From the NCBI GenBank assembly GCA_046152925.1, contig JBJXFX010000042.1:1-10903 (forward strand): a stretch of DNA of 10,903 nt. Direction: 5' to 3'. The position numbers and the translations under genes are program-made. This DNA comes from CAMAUF01 sp046152925 (lineage in GTDB: Bacteria > Chloroflexota > Dehalococcoidia > Tepidiformales > Tepidiformaceae). Positions 1-7,456 of the stretch are shown here, piece by piece. Each line of letters starts with the position of its first letter. The first letter of the stretch is position 1. The notes beneath the pieces are model-generated. The model was given only the letters and a program-made list of their open reading frames with translations, was not told where the DNA came from and made no database searches.

Positions 1-619
<619 letters not shown>

Positions 620-678
620 CGCTGTTTCCTTGCCCTCCGGGCGCTGAACTAGGCGGCGGTCGCCCGCCGTGGGGTGTC

Positions 679-754
679 TGGAGCCCTCGTCCGGGTTCGA
701 ACCGGAGACCTCGTTCTTACCAAGAACGCGCTCTGCCTACTGAGCTACGAGGGC
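679..754 (-). tRNA. tRNA-Thr (anticodon GGU)
   Basis: A full cloverleaf folds on the minus strand. The acceptor stem is GCCCTCG/CGAGGGC, the D stem GCTC/GAGC, the anticodon stem CGTTC/GAACG with loop TTGGTAA (anticodon GGT, threonine ACC/ACU codons), and the T stem TCCGG/CCGGA with loop TTCGAAC. The discriminator base is T at 682, and the CCA end is encoded at 679-681. It lies 59 bp upstream of tuf, matching the position of thrT before tufB in E. coli. A short perfect inverted repeat (CCGGCT-TCC-AGCCGG, 754-768) sits at its 5' boundary and could be a processing element. Confidence 0.97.
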
Positions 755-841
755 CGGCTTCCAGCCGGAGCTGGAGGCGGAGTGCTCGCTGTGGTGGCCC
801 GGTGGGCTGGCAGCCGGAGGGCGGCCAACGCCGGAAAATGA

Positions 842-928
842 TGGTGGAGGGGGAGGGTTTCGAACCCCCGAAGTGCGTCGCACGGCAGATTTACAGTCTG
901 CTGCCATTAACCTCTCGGCCACCCCTCC
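842..928 (-). tRNA. tRNA-Tyr (anticodon GUA)
   Basis: This is a class II tRNA on the minus strand. The acceptor stem is GGAGGGG/CCCCTCC, the anticodon stem GCAGA/TCTGC with loop CTGTAAA (anticodon GTA). The long variable arm contains GTGC-GAC-GCAC, as expected for bacterial tRNA-Tyr. The T stem is GGGGG/CCCTC (one G-U pair) with loop TTCGAAA. The discriminator is A, and CCA is encoded at 842-844. It is the middle member of the three-tRNA cluster before tuf. The 87-bp gap to the next tRNA contains no recognisable tRNA-Gly, unlike the E. coli cluster. Confidence 0.97.
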
Positions 929-944
929 ACGGGACGCGTCAGCG

Positions 945-1019
945 TGGAGCCCGGAAGGGGAATCGAACCCCTAACCTACCGATTACAAGTCGGTTGCGCT
1001 ACCCTTGCGCCATCCGGGC
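945..1019 (-). tRNA. tRNA-Thr (anticodon UGU)
   Basis: A cloverleaf folds on the minus strand. The acceptor stem is GCCCGGA/TCCGGGC, the D stem GCGC/GCGC with a short loop AAGGGTA, the anticodon stem ACCGA/TCGGT with loop CTTGTAA (anticodon TGT), and the T stem AGGGG/CCCCT with loop TTCGATT. The discriminator is T, and CCA is encoded at 945-947. It is the first gene of the tRNA-tuf cluster and the positional counterpart of E. coli thrU. It is a different isoacceptor from the GGU tRNA downstream, so the pair is not a simple recent duplication. Confidence 0.97.
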
Positions 1020-1079
1020 CCGTGTCCCATTCGAACAACGCCAACACAAAAACGACCCGCCGCAGCGGATCATCTAGAA

Positions 1080-1108
1080 AGTATGGGACTGGCCCCGGCC
1101 TGCCGCAA
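1080..1108 (-). promoter_or_regulatory. Candidate promoter of the tRNA-tuf cluster
   Basis: On the minus strand TTGCGG (1103-1108) and CATACT (1080-1085) are separated by exactly 17 bp. They match the sigma70 -35 and -10 consensus at 3/6 and 4/6 positions. Transcription would start near 1073, about 54 nt upstream of the first tRNA. No better pair was seen between 1020 and 1152. The site is plausible by position but not strong by sequence. Confidence 0.5.
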
Positions 1109-1152
1109 GAGTTCGGCCGCGGGCCTGGCGGCTAACCGGCCTCGCCCTTCCA

Positions 1153-1905
1153 ATGTGCCGTGTGCGCCTCCTCTATCTCGGCAGCAGCATCGACACGAAG
1201 GGGACAGTGCCAGACGCGGAGCGGCGGGCGCACCTCGGCGGAGAAGCACTCGCCGCAGCCCTCGGTGAGCCGGTCACAGTCACCATCAAATACATCTGGC
1301 CGAGTGAGCGCCTGCCTGGGAAGATCGACGCCTGGCTGGACGAAACGTCGCCCGACCTCGCCGTGTTCCACTGGAGCGCGTGGTGGTGCGAATCCCTCGT
1401 GGTGCGCCGCAAAGTGGCCCCCAAGCTCGGACCGCTCGCCAAGCCAGTGGACCGGGCGTGGCTGGCCCTCCGGCGCAGCGACCGGATCACGGGCACCCGC
1501 GCCTTCCGGTTCGCCAACCGGGTCGCGATGAAGACAGCCGGAGGCGCCTCGCCTTTCGCCCCGGCGGAGGCGATCCCGCTCGTAGAGGCCTCCCTCCGCC
1601 GGATGGTCCGCCGGGAAGACCTGGCCGTGTGCGTGCTGTCGACACCGTTCACCGCACTCGCCGGAGCCGGGCCGGCCCGGCGCGCCTGGGCGACCCAGCG
1701 GCGTGACGAGGCGTACCGCGGGCTGCGGCCAATCCTCGATCAGTTGCACATCCCCTACTTTCTGCCGGCGCTCGAGCCCGACGCGTTCGACACCGCATGG
1801 CGGGATGTGGACGGCCTCCACCTCAACGCTGCGGCCCATCGGCGCTGCGCAGACCTGGAACTGCCGGCCCTGCGGGAGGCAATGCGGCGGCATCGGGCGG
1901 AGTAG
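1153..1905 (+). CDS. SGNH/GDSL-type hydrolase-like protein
   Basis: The 250-residue protein has the layout of an SGNH-fold hydrolase. Block I is LYLGSSID (residues 7-14), where Ser12 would be the nucleophile in place of the usual GDS context. Block V is DGLHLN (220-225), giving the Asp220-x-x-His223 dyad near the C terminus. The middle part (DLAVFHWSAWWCESLVVRRK, 68-87) lies where SGNH proteins have the block III Gly/Asn loop, but a clear N-D is not visible. No signal peptide is present, so it is probably cytoplasmic. The substrate is unknown; family members hydrolyse esters, acyl-CoA thioesters or carbohydrate acetyl groups. The start is uncertain: no Shine-Dalgarno precedes the ATG, and an in-frame GTG at 1162 would remove only three residues. 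The last 83 bp overlap the S-component gene on the other strand. Confidence 0.7.
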   Translation: MCRVRLLYLGSSIDTKGTVPDAERRAHLGGEALAAALGEPVTVTIKYIWPSERLPGKIDAWLDETSPDLAVFHWSAWWCESLVVRRKVAPKLGPLAKPVDRAWLALRRSDRITGTRAFRFANRVAMKTAGGASPFAPAEAIPLVEASLRRMVRREDLAVCVLSTPFTALAGAGPARRAWATQRRDEAYRGLRPILDQLHIPYFLPALEPDAFDTAWRDVDGLHLNAAAHRRCADLELPALREAMRRHRAE

Positions 1906-2707
1906 CCGGCTCCGGCGACCACTGCTCCCACGAGAACTTGGCCCGGAACCGCAGCAGGCTGTGAAGCACCGGCCCTCCGAGCGCCACGATGACGGCGACA
2001 TTACAGACGGCCCGGAGCAGGTCCCACCCGAGGCTCGTCAACAGATAGAAGTTCCAATAACGGCGGAGCGTTTCGCCGAAGCCGAGCCCCGGTGCGTAGC
2101 TGATGTCCGGCCCAGCGACCCAGTAGGGCCACGTCCAGAGGTTCGTTATCGCGCCGAACGCGAAGCCCCAGAAGGCGCCCGCAGCCGCGAGCACGATCAC
2201 CTGGCCGCGCTCACCGAGGCCCGCGCGGTCCGCCGCCGGCCGCACGAGCCCAATGGAGGCGCCCATCCAGGCGCTCGCGAACATCTGGAATGGGAGCCAC
2301 GGCCCGATCCCGCCAGTCACGATCGCGCTCAGGAAGAAGGAGAGCGCGCCAAGGAGGAAGCCCATGCGCGCGCCGAAGACGTAGGCCCCTAGGATCACGA
2401 GGAAGAAGTACAGGTTCGCGCCGGCCGGCAGACTGATGGTGCGGAGCACTGCCGCAAAGGCCGCGAGCACGCCGAGCGCCGCCAACGACTTACTGTTCAG
2501 CCTTCCGGTGGTGAGGTCGGCGATCAGCGCGGCCATGCAGAGCGCCCCGAGCGCCCCGAAGATCAGTGGCGCATCACCGGCGTGTTCGAACCAACGGGCG
2601 TCCGGCTGCGTCGTGCCAGAAACGAAGAACGGATAGAGATAGGCGACGAGGCCCGTGACGTTGAGCGCGACGAACGGCAGCCACGTACTGAAGGACGGCT
2701 TACCCAC
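1823..2707 (-). CDS. ECF transporter S component, probable cobalamin-specific subunit
   Basis: The 294-residue membrane protein is the substrate-binding (S) subunit of an energy-coupling factor transporter. Hydrophobic segments lie near residues 9-29, 46-64, 75-92, 98-128, 131-155, 168-188 and 220-255. The loop GIGPWLPFQM (133-142) and the Trp/Tyr-rich loop at 190-204 are typical of the CbrT-like group as I know it. The substrate is inferred from the upstream cobalamin riboswitch. I chose the GTG at 2705-2707 because GGAGG stands 7 nt before it; a TTG at 2731 would be longer but has no such site. It overlaps the preceding gene by 8 bp, implying translational coupling. After WEQW (260-263) a 31-residue Pro/Ala-rich tail follows, most of which is encoded opposite the 3' end of the hydrolase gene, so the tail may be a by-product of a drifting stop codon. 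Confidence 0.85.
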   Translation of the reverse strand: MGKPSFSTWLPFVALNVTGLVAYLYPFFVSGTTQPDARWFEHAGDAPLIFGALGALCMAALIADLTTGRLNSKSLAALGVLAAFAAVLRTISLPAGANLYFFLVILGAYVFGARMGFLLGALSFFLSAIVTGGIGPWLPFQMFASAWMGASIGLVRPAADRAGLGERGQVIVLAAAGAFWGFAFGAITNLWTWPYWVAGPDISYAPGLGFGETLRRYWNFYLLTSLGWDLLRAVCNVAVIVALGGPVLHSLLRFRAKFSWEQWSPEPATPPDAAALPPAGPAVPGLRSADGPQR

Positions 2708-3584
2708 GAGTCCGCCTCCAGACGAGCGCAATCGCCGTGCCCGCGATCAGCGTGGCCGCAATCACGCCAAATGCGATCACGCCGCCCGAGGAGCCACGCT
2801 GATCTCCACCCGTCGCCGGGGCGCCCGGGGTGCCCAGTGAACCGACGGTCACGCTGGCCGTGGCGCCGTCGGCCGGCAGCGCCGTGAACGGAGTCGCGGT
2901 CGGGCTGGCGGTCTCCGGAGTCAGGCTCGAAGGCGGCCTAGGGCTCGCCTCAGAGGCCGTGGACGCGCCAGCGCTGGGCGACGACGCTGGAGCCGCGGCG
3001 GAGACCGTGGCTGTCGCCGTTACCCCTGTGGCCGTCGGTGGGTTCGTGGGCGTGGCCGTCCGCTGTGGCGCCAAGGTGGGAGTCGCCGTGGCCGTGACCA
3101 GGCTGCGGGGCGGGCCGCCGCACACCTGCTCGAAGGAAATGCTGGCCGGGACGGGGGCGCTCTGCAGGTTGCCTCTCCCCCACTTCCAGCCGTGGAGGTC
3201 GCCGTCCTTCGCGCGGCTTAGGTTGAACGCGAAGGCGGAGTAGACCCAGGCAGCGCCGTATCGCTGCGTGAAGAAGGCCCAGTAGGTACAACTCGCGCCT
3301 CCCGAGCACTGGCAGAAGCAGTCGTTGAACGTCCCGGCGTTAAAGCAGCCGACGTCGCGGATGGAACAGAGCGTGCGGCCGCCGCCCCCTCCGAACTGGT
3401 CGAAGTCGACCCCGGCGGCGGTCAGGAGGTCATCCCCGTCGATGCCGTCGCCGGTGAACGGCACGCAGTACGTAGTGACTGCGTCGCCGTTCTGGATGAC
3501 AAGCCCCGCCTCGCCATCAGCGTACGCGGTCACGTAGCCGAGGGCGGCGATCAGGGCCACGACGGAGGCAGCCACTCGTCTCAT
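2700..3584 (-). CDS. Secreted Cys-rich DUF4430/transcobalamin-C-like protein with stalk and C-terminal anchor
   Basis: The 294-residue precursor has a signal peptide (about residues 1-22, cleavage likely after AYA), then a globular domain (24-160), a Thr/Pro/Ala/Ser-rich stalk (161-265), one membrane segment (268-288) and the basic tail RRTRG. The globular domain has the course of DUF4430, the family related to the C-terminal beta domain of transcobalamin and intrinsic factor: a GDDLLTAAG segment (50-58), then YWAFF (101-105), WVYSAF (113-118) and KDGDLHGWKWG (126-136). It has eight cysteines (40, 73, 80, 89, 91, 93, 99, 155), including CFCQC (89-93), so disulfides or metal binding are likely. 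The DUF4430 assignment is by eye. The ATG overlaps the stop of the ATPase gene (ATGA), and GAGGA stands upstream. In the B12-riboswitch operon, its likely job is surface binding of cobalamin together with the toroid protein. Confidence 0.8.
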   Translation of the reverse strand: MRRVAASVVALIAALGYVTAYADGEAGLVIQNGDAVTTYCVPFTGDGIDGDDLLTAAGVDFDQFGGGGGRTLCSIRDVGCFNAGTFNDCFCQCSGGASCTYWAFFTQRYGAAWVYSAFAFNLSRAKDGDLHGWKWGRGNLQSAPVPASISFEQVCGGPPRSLVTATATPTLAPQRTATPTNPPTATGVTATATVSAAAPASSPSAGASTASEASPRPPSSLTPETASPTATPFTALPADGATASVTVGSLGTPGAPATGGDQRGSSGGVIAFGVIAATLIAGTAIALVWRRTRG

Positions 3585-5146
3585 GCTGCAACGTCCTCGG
3601 GGAGCAGCGCGCCGGGCACAACCTGGGCCACCTGCGTCGGCAGAGGGCCGCCGTGGCCGAGAGCGTCCCGCGCCGGGAGGTCGAACTCGACTCGCCCGCC
3701 CCGGAGGCCGACCACGCGGGTCGCGACCTGGGCCGCGAACTCCACATCGTGGGTGGCGACGGCGACGCTCCCGCCCGCGGCGGCGTGGGCCGTGAGGCGC
3801 GCCGCAAGCCAGCTCCGGTAAGCAGCATCCGCCCCGCGCGTGGGCTCGTCGAGAAGCCAGACCTGCGGCTCGTGGGCGAGCATCGCGGCGACGGCGACGC
3901 GCTGCTGTTGGCCGACAGAGATGTCGCGCGGGTCGCGGGCGGCGAGGTCCGCAAGTTGCCATCGTTCGAGGAGACCCGCCTCGCGAGCCCGCCCGCGGAA
4001 GCGCCGCGTCTCTTCGATCTCCTCTGCCACGGTGCGCTGGTAAAGGGCGAGCGCCGGGTCTTGCGGGACAAGACCGCACACGTTCGTCCGCTCCCGGACA
4101 TCGGGGGACGCGGGCTTCCCGCCGAACTCGACCGTACCGGCGTTGGGTCGAAGGGTGCCGGCGATCGTCCGCAGGAGGGTCGTCTTCCCGCTCCCGTTCT
4201 TGCCCGCGAGGGCGACCACTTCGCCTTCGCGCAGCTCGAAGTCGACGCTTCGGAGCGCCTCGACGGACCCGAAGGAGAACGAGAGCCCGCGGCAGCTGAC
4301 CGCCAGGGCACCGGACGCCGGCGGCCGGCGGCGCGCCACGATCTCGACGCGCCGCCCTCGGAGCGCGATGACGGCCGCTCCGACGGTCAATGGGAGTGGG
4401 TCAAGGCCGAGGCGTCGGCCGAGCGCGACCAAGCTTGGGACCACCGCGAGTTCAGCCGCCGCCTTCGCAGGCGTAGAGACGGAAACGTGACCGGCTTCGA
4501 AGGCCGCGACCTGGTCCACCATCGGCAGCACGCGGTCGAGACGATGCTCGGCGATCAGCAGTGTCATCCCGCGACCCCGCCGGGCCACGTCCACGAGTTC
4601 GAGGATATGCGCGGCACCTTCAGGGTCGATCTGTGAGGTTGGTTCGTCGAGCAGGAGCACTCGCGGGTGGAGGGCCAGCGCCGACGCGATCGCGACGCGT
4701 TGGCGTTCGCCGCCCGAGAGCGTCGCAAGCCGGCGCGCGGCGAGGTGCTCGGTGCCCGTGGCTTCAAGTGCGGCTTTCAGTCGCGACTGCATCTCGGCGC
4801 GTGGGATGCCGTGCTGCTCCATCCCGAACGCGACCTCGTTGCGGACCGTGTCGGCGATCGCCTGCGCCTCGGGCTCCTGGAAGACCATGCCAGCAATGGC
4901 GGCGAGGTCACGCGTCGGCGTCCTGGCGGGATCGAAGCCAGCAACACTGACGCGGCCACTGATCCGGCCGCCATGAAACTGAGGCACCAGGCCGTTGACG
5001 AGCCGCAAGAAGGTCGACTTCCCCGAACCCGAGGGCCCCGCTAACAACCAAGACTCACCCGCTGGGACGCACAGCGAAACGTCCGTCAGTGCGGGGGCTT
5101 CGCGAATCGGGTACCAGTAGCAGACACGATCGAGCGCAACCGTCAC
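3581..5146 (-). CDS. ECF transporter double ATPase (fused EcfA/EcfA')
   Basis: The 521-residue protein has two ABC ATPase domains in one chain and powers the ECF importer from the cytoplasmic face. Domain 1 has Walker A GPSGSGKS (37-44), a Q-loop at Q90, signature LSGGERQR (143-150), Walker B VLLLDEPT (163-170) and H-loop His201. Domain 2 has Walker A GKNGSGKT (315-322), a Q-loop at Q362, a divergent signature SVGQQQR (410-416), Walker B VWLLDEPT (429-436) and His466. Most ECF systems encode these as two genes (EcfA and EcfA' or CbiO pairs), although fusions are known. The GTG start at 5144-5146 overlaps the ecfT stop (GTGA) and has GGGAGGG upstream. The 3' end overlaps the next gene by 4 bp. 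The odd second signature suggests that the two ATP sites may be unequal. Confidence 0.95.
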   Translation of the reverse strand: MTVALDRVCYWYPIREAPALTDVSLCVPAGESWLLAGPSGSGKSTFLRLVNGLVPQFHGGRISGRVSVAGFDPARTPTRDLAAIAGMVFQEPEAQAIADTVRNEVAFGMEQHGIPRAEMQSRLKAALEATGTEHLAARRLATLSGGERQRVAIASALALHPRVLLLDEPTSQIDPEGAAHILELVDVARRGRGMTLLIAEHRLDRVLPMVDQVAAFEAGHVSVSTPAKAAAELAVVPSLVALGRRLGLDPLPLTVGAAVIALRGRRVEIVARRRPPASGALAVSCRGLSFSFGSVEALRSVDFELREGEVVALAGKNGSGKTTLLRTIAGTLRPNAGTVEFGGKPASPDVRERTNVCGLVPQDPALALYQRTVAEEIEETRRFRGRAREAGLLERWQLADLAARDPRDISVGQQQRVAVAAMLAHEPQVWLLDEPTRGADAAYRSWLAARLTAHAAAGGSVAVATHDVEFAAQVATRVVGLRGGRVEFDLPARDALGHGGPLPTQVAQVVPGALLPEDVAA

Positions 5147-6219
5147 GCTTCGGCCCTCCCTTCGAAGACGGCGCCGACCGGTTCAGGTCGGGGCCCCGGC
5201 TTCGCCAACACCACCGGGACCGGCCACGCGACGAGCAGGACGGCCACGGCCTCGGCCAGGCCTAGCTCGGGCCACGGCAGGCCCGCGAACGGGTTGTAGC
5301 CGAACTCAAGCGCGCCGGATGCATTCAGCCCGAAAACGACGGCTACCCCTGCGACGGAGAGGATGCCCCCCAGCCGGTCGGCCCGGCCCATGACCTCGAC
5401 TTCGAGCCGTGTGGTGTGGTGGGCGCGCGACTGCAGCACCGCCCAAGCCGTGAGACCGGCGGCTCCGGCTAGCGCGAGGACCAAGGCCATGGGCCGCACG
5501 TCGGGGTAGTAGTACCAACAGCCCGCAGCCGCCGTGAGGGCGACAACGCCGGCGCCCGCAGCCCACTGTCCGCTTCGCGGGGCTGTACCGGCCGCGAAGC
5601 CGCGCGCCTCCATCGCCTCAGCGAGGCGCATCGAACGCTCCAGCCCGCCCGTTATCGCCGGGACGACCAAAGCGCGCAGTTCGCGCCAGCCGCCGGGTGC
5701 GCCCCGAAGGGCTCGAATCTCCCGCAGGCGGCGCAGGTCGTCGAGGCTCGACGGGAGCAGTGCGAGGCCGATGGTGACCACGAGTCCCGCGTGAAAGAGC
5801 GAGACGGGCGCGGCCCGGAGCAGCCGTTGCGGGCTCACGGCCGCATTGAGGACCCCGAAAGCCGCGAACACGCAGAGGATGGCGAGCCCACGGATGCCGG
5901 CGGCAGCGAGCCCTTCGGCCGAGACGGGCCCGCCGAGGCGCAACCCGCCGAGCCAGCTCGGGACGTTCGGGCCGGGCACGGTGAAGAGGATGTGGTCGCC
6001 GTAACTGCCGTTGACGACGGCGACGACCAGCGAGATGGCAAGCATGCCGGCGCCGAAGATGGCGAGCGCTGTGATACTCCCCGCGCCACCCTCACGCGGG
6101 GCGACCGCCCCAACGAGGACGACGCAGAGGAGGACGATGCCCAGGTAGAGCGGGTTGCTCGTGACCAGCGCGACGGTCATCACGAACGCCACCCACGCGG
6201 CCCACGCACCTGGATGCAT
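5143..6219 (-). CDS. ecfT: ECF transporter transmembrane component T (EcfT/CbiQ family), C-terminally extended
   Basis: The 358-residue membrane protein couples the ATPases to the S component. The family hallmarks are the two Ala-Arg-Gly-type motifs in the cytoplasmic coupling helices: ALRG (170-173, in REIRALRGAPGG) and ARG (205-207, in AEAMEARGFA). N-terminal hydrophobic segments lie at about 8-40, 47-70, 105-127 and 140-156. EcfT proteins are usually around 225-270 residues. This one continues past the second ARG motif with about four more hydrophobic segments (near 219-235, 242-262, 284-303 and 320-339), which are unexplained. The ATG at 6217-6219 has a strong GGGAGGGG site upstream and lies 14 bp after the toroid gene. 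Its stop overlaps the ATPase start. The family call is secure. Confidence 0.92.
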   Translation of the reverse strand: MHPGAWAAWVAFVMTVALVTSNPLYLGIVLLCVVLVGAVAPREGGAGSITALAIFGAGMLAISLVVAVVNGSYGDHILFTVPGPNVPSWLGGLRLGGPVSAEGLAAAGIRGLAILCVFAAFGVLNAAVSPQRLLRAAPVSLFHAGLVVTIGLALLPSSLDDLRRLREIRALRGAPGGWRELRALVVPAITGGLERSMRLAEAMEARGFAAGTAPRSGQWAAGAGVVALTAAAGCWYYYPDVRPMALVLALAGAAGLTAWAVLQSRAHHTTRLEVEVMGRADRLGGILSVAGVAVVFGLNASGALEFGYNPFAGLPWPELGLAEAVAVLLVAWPVPVVLAKPGPRPEPVGAVFEGRAEA

Positions 6220-6233
6220 CGTCCCCTCCCTTG

Positions 6234-7349
6234 CTAGCGGCGCCGCGTCGCGGCGAGCCCGGCCCCGGTGGCGGCCAAGAGCGCGAGCCCCGCGAGCACG
6301 AACCCGTCCAGGCTCGTCCCGGAGTCGACGCCCGTGCCCGTCCGCGGCGGCTCCGGCGCCCGGGGTGTGGCCGTCGCCGTGGGCGATGCGGAAGGACTCG
6401 GCGAGGCCGTTGCGGTCGCCGTTGGCGGCGGGATGGGACCGGGATTCCCGATGGCGGTGCCGGGAGCGTTGCAGAAAGTGCGGCCCGCGAGGGCTGGGAC
6501 GACCTGGTTGGCCGCGAATGCCGGGTCGAAGCCTTCGAACGACCCGTCGGCCTTCTGCTGACTCAGCAAGAAGGTGACCGCCGTCTTGCCGGACTTCGTC
6601 CAGGCGGCGCCCTCGACGGGCTCGTTCGCGGCGATGAGGGCCTGGACGACGAACGCGGTGGATGACGCGCTCGACGCCTCAGGGTCGAAGCCCCAGCCGC
6701 CGTCCTTCGCCTGCGTCGCCTTGAAGTACGCGAGCGTCTTGGCTACGGACGCGTCGGCGACGGGCACCTTGGCGGCGAGGAGCGCTTGGACGCTGATCGC
6801 TGCCGTGTCGGGGTCGCTGGCGCCACCGAAGCCCCAGCCACCGTCGGCCAACTGCGTCTTCTTCATCGCTTCGACTGCCGCAACGGGGACGGTGTTGCCC
6901 GTGCACGCCAACCCGAGGATCGCGATCGCATTGCTGAAGTCGTCGGTGGCGTAGCGGTTCGTGGTTTTGTCGAGTCCGCCTGCCACCGTCGCAAGGAGGT
7001 CGACCCCGCCGACTGCCTTCGGGTCGACGCCGGTCGCGCGGGCAGCGAGCGCGGCCTTCGCGGCTTCGGCGGGCTTCTTCTGTGCGGCCGCCTTGGCGCG
7101 CAGGAAGTCGACCGGCGACTTGCCGTCCTTCTGGAAGGTGGCCGGGTCGAGGCCAGCGGCACGGACGGCGTAAATGGCATCGAACGACTGGCCGTCGCCG
7201 AACCCTCCAAAGCCGCCATCGGCCTGTTGCGTGGTACGGATGTAGTTGACCGCCTTTTCGACGGCGGGCCGCTCGGGGATGGCGGCCCCGGCGAGGACGA
7301 ATGGCAGCGCGGCCATGATGGCGCCACCGAGGACGAGGAACTTGCGCAC
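6234..7349 (-). CDS. Secreted alpha/alpha-toroid repeat protein, probable B12-binding lobe
   Basis: The 371-residue precursor has a signal peptide (hydrophobic 5-23) and a repeat domain (25-292). Repeat motifs QQADGGFG (41-48), QLADGGWGF (166-174), QAKDGGWGF (213-221) and QQKADGSF (264-271) lead helical pairs of the prenyltransferase/squalene-cyclase type, the same alpha6/alpha6 fold used by animal intrinsic factor and transcobalamin. The DxDD motif of squalene-hopene cyclase is absent, so terpene cyclisation is unlikely. A Pro/Thr/Ser stalk (302-335), a PRTG sequence (335-338), a membrane segment (about 349-367) and a basic end (RRR) follow. The GTG start at 7347-7349 has GGAG 9 nt upstream. 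It is the first gene after the cobalamin riboswitch, and its product probably binds cobalamin at the cell surface. The fold call is good; the ligand is inferred from context. Confidence 0.85.
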   Translation of the reverse strand: MRKFLVLGGAIMAALPFVLAGAAIPERPAVEKAVNYIRTTQQADGGFGGFGDGQSFDAIYAVRAAGLDPATFQKDGKSPVDFLRAKAAAQKKPAEAAKAALAARATGVDPKAVGGVDLLATVAGGLDKTTNRYATDDFSNAIAILGLACTGNTVPVAAVEAMKKTQLADGGWGFGGASDPDTAAISVQALLAAKVPVADASVAKTLAYFKATQAKDGGWGFDPEASSASSTAFVVQALIAANEPVEGAAWTKSGKTAVTFLLSQQKADGSFEGFDPAFAANQVVPALAGRTFCNAPGTAIGNPGPIPPPTATATASPSPSASPTATATPRAPEPPRTGTGVDSGTSLDGFVLAGLALLAATGAGLAATRRR

Positions 7350-7355
7350 GAAATC

Positions 7356-7450
7356 TCACTCCGAATGCGAGCAGGTGGGAATCACCGGCGGCGGCCTTGG
7401 GTCGGCCGCGCCCAGCGCCCCCAGGGCGAACGGGTGGAACCGCGGAGTGA
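7356..7450 (-). promoter_or_regulatory. Possible expression platform: SD of first gene pairs with upstream anti-SD
   Basis: The ribosome-binding stretch CGGAGTGA (7356-7363) before the GTG start is perfectly complementary over 8 bases to TCACTCCG at 7443-7450 in the leader. Pairing would hide the GGAG. No hairpin with a U-run is present between the riboswitch and the gene, so translational control is more likely than termination. This was read by eye; no folding energy was computed. Confidence 0.45.
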
Positions 7451-7456
7451 AGTGAG

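Noticed and set aside
1132..2001. Minus-strand reading frame of 289 codons opposite the SGNH-like gene
   Set aside because: The translation is Arg/Pro/Cys-rich low-complexity with no family features, while the plus strand shows SGNH blocks and normal composition; it is a GC-rich antisense shadow.
2861..3110. Repetitive GC-rich stretch that could be read as a DNA repeat or CRISPR-like array
   Set aside because: It is the coding sequence of the Thr/Pro/Ala/Ser stalk of a surface protein; there are no regular direct repeats with unique spacers.
3585..4079. Longer start for the DUF4430-like gene
   Set aside because: The frame stays open upstream, but the extra part is Arg/Pro-rich and lies over the ATPase gene; the ATG at 3584 begins a clean signal peptide with a ribosome-binding site.
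3653..4636. Plus-strand reading frame of 327 codons opposite the double ATPase
   Set aside because: It is charged, low-complexity and without domains; the minus strand has all ABC motifs over the same bases.
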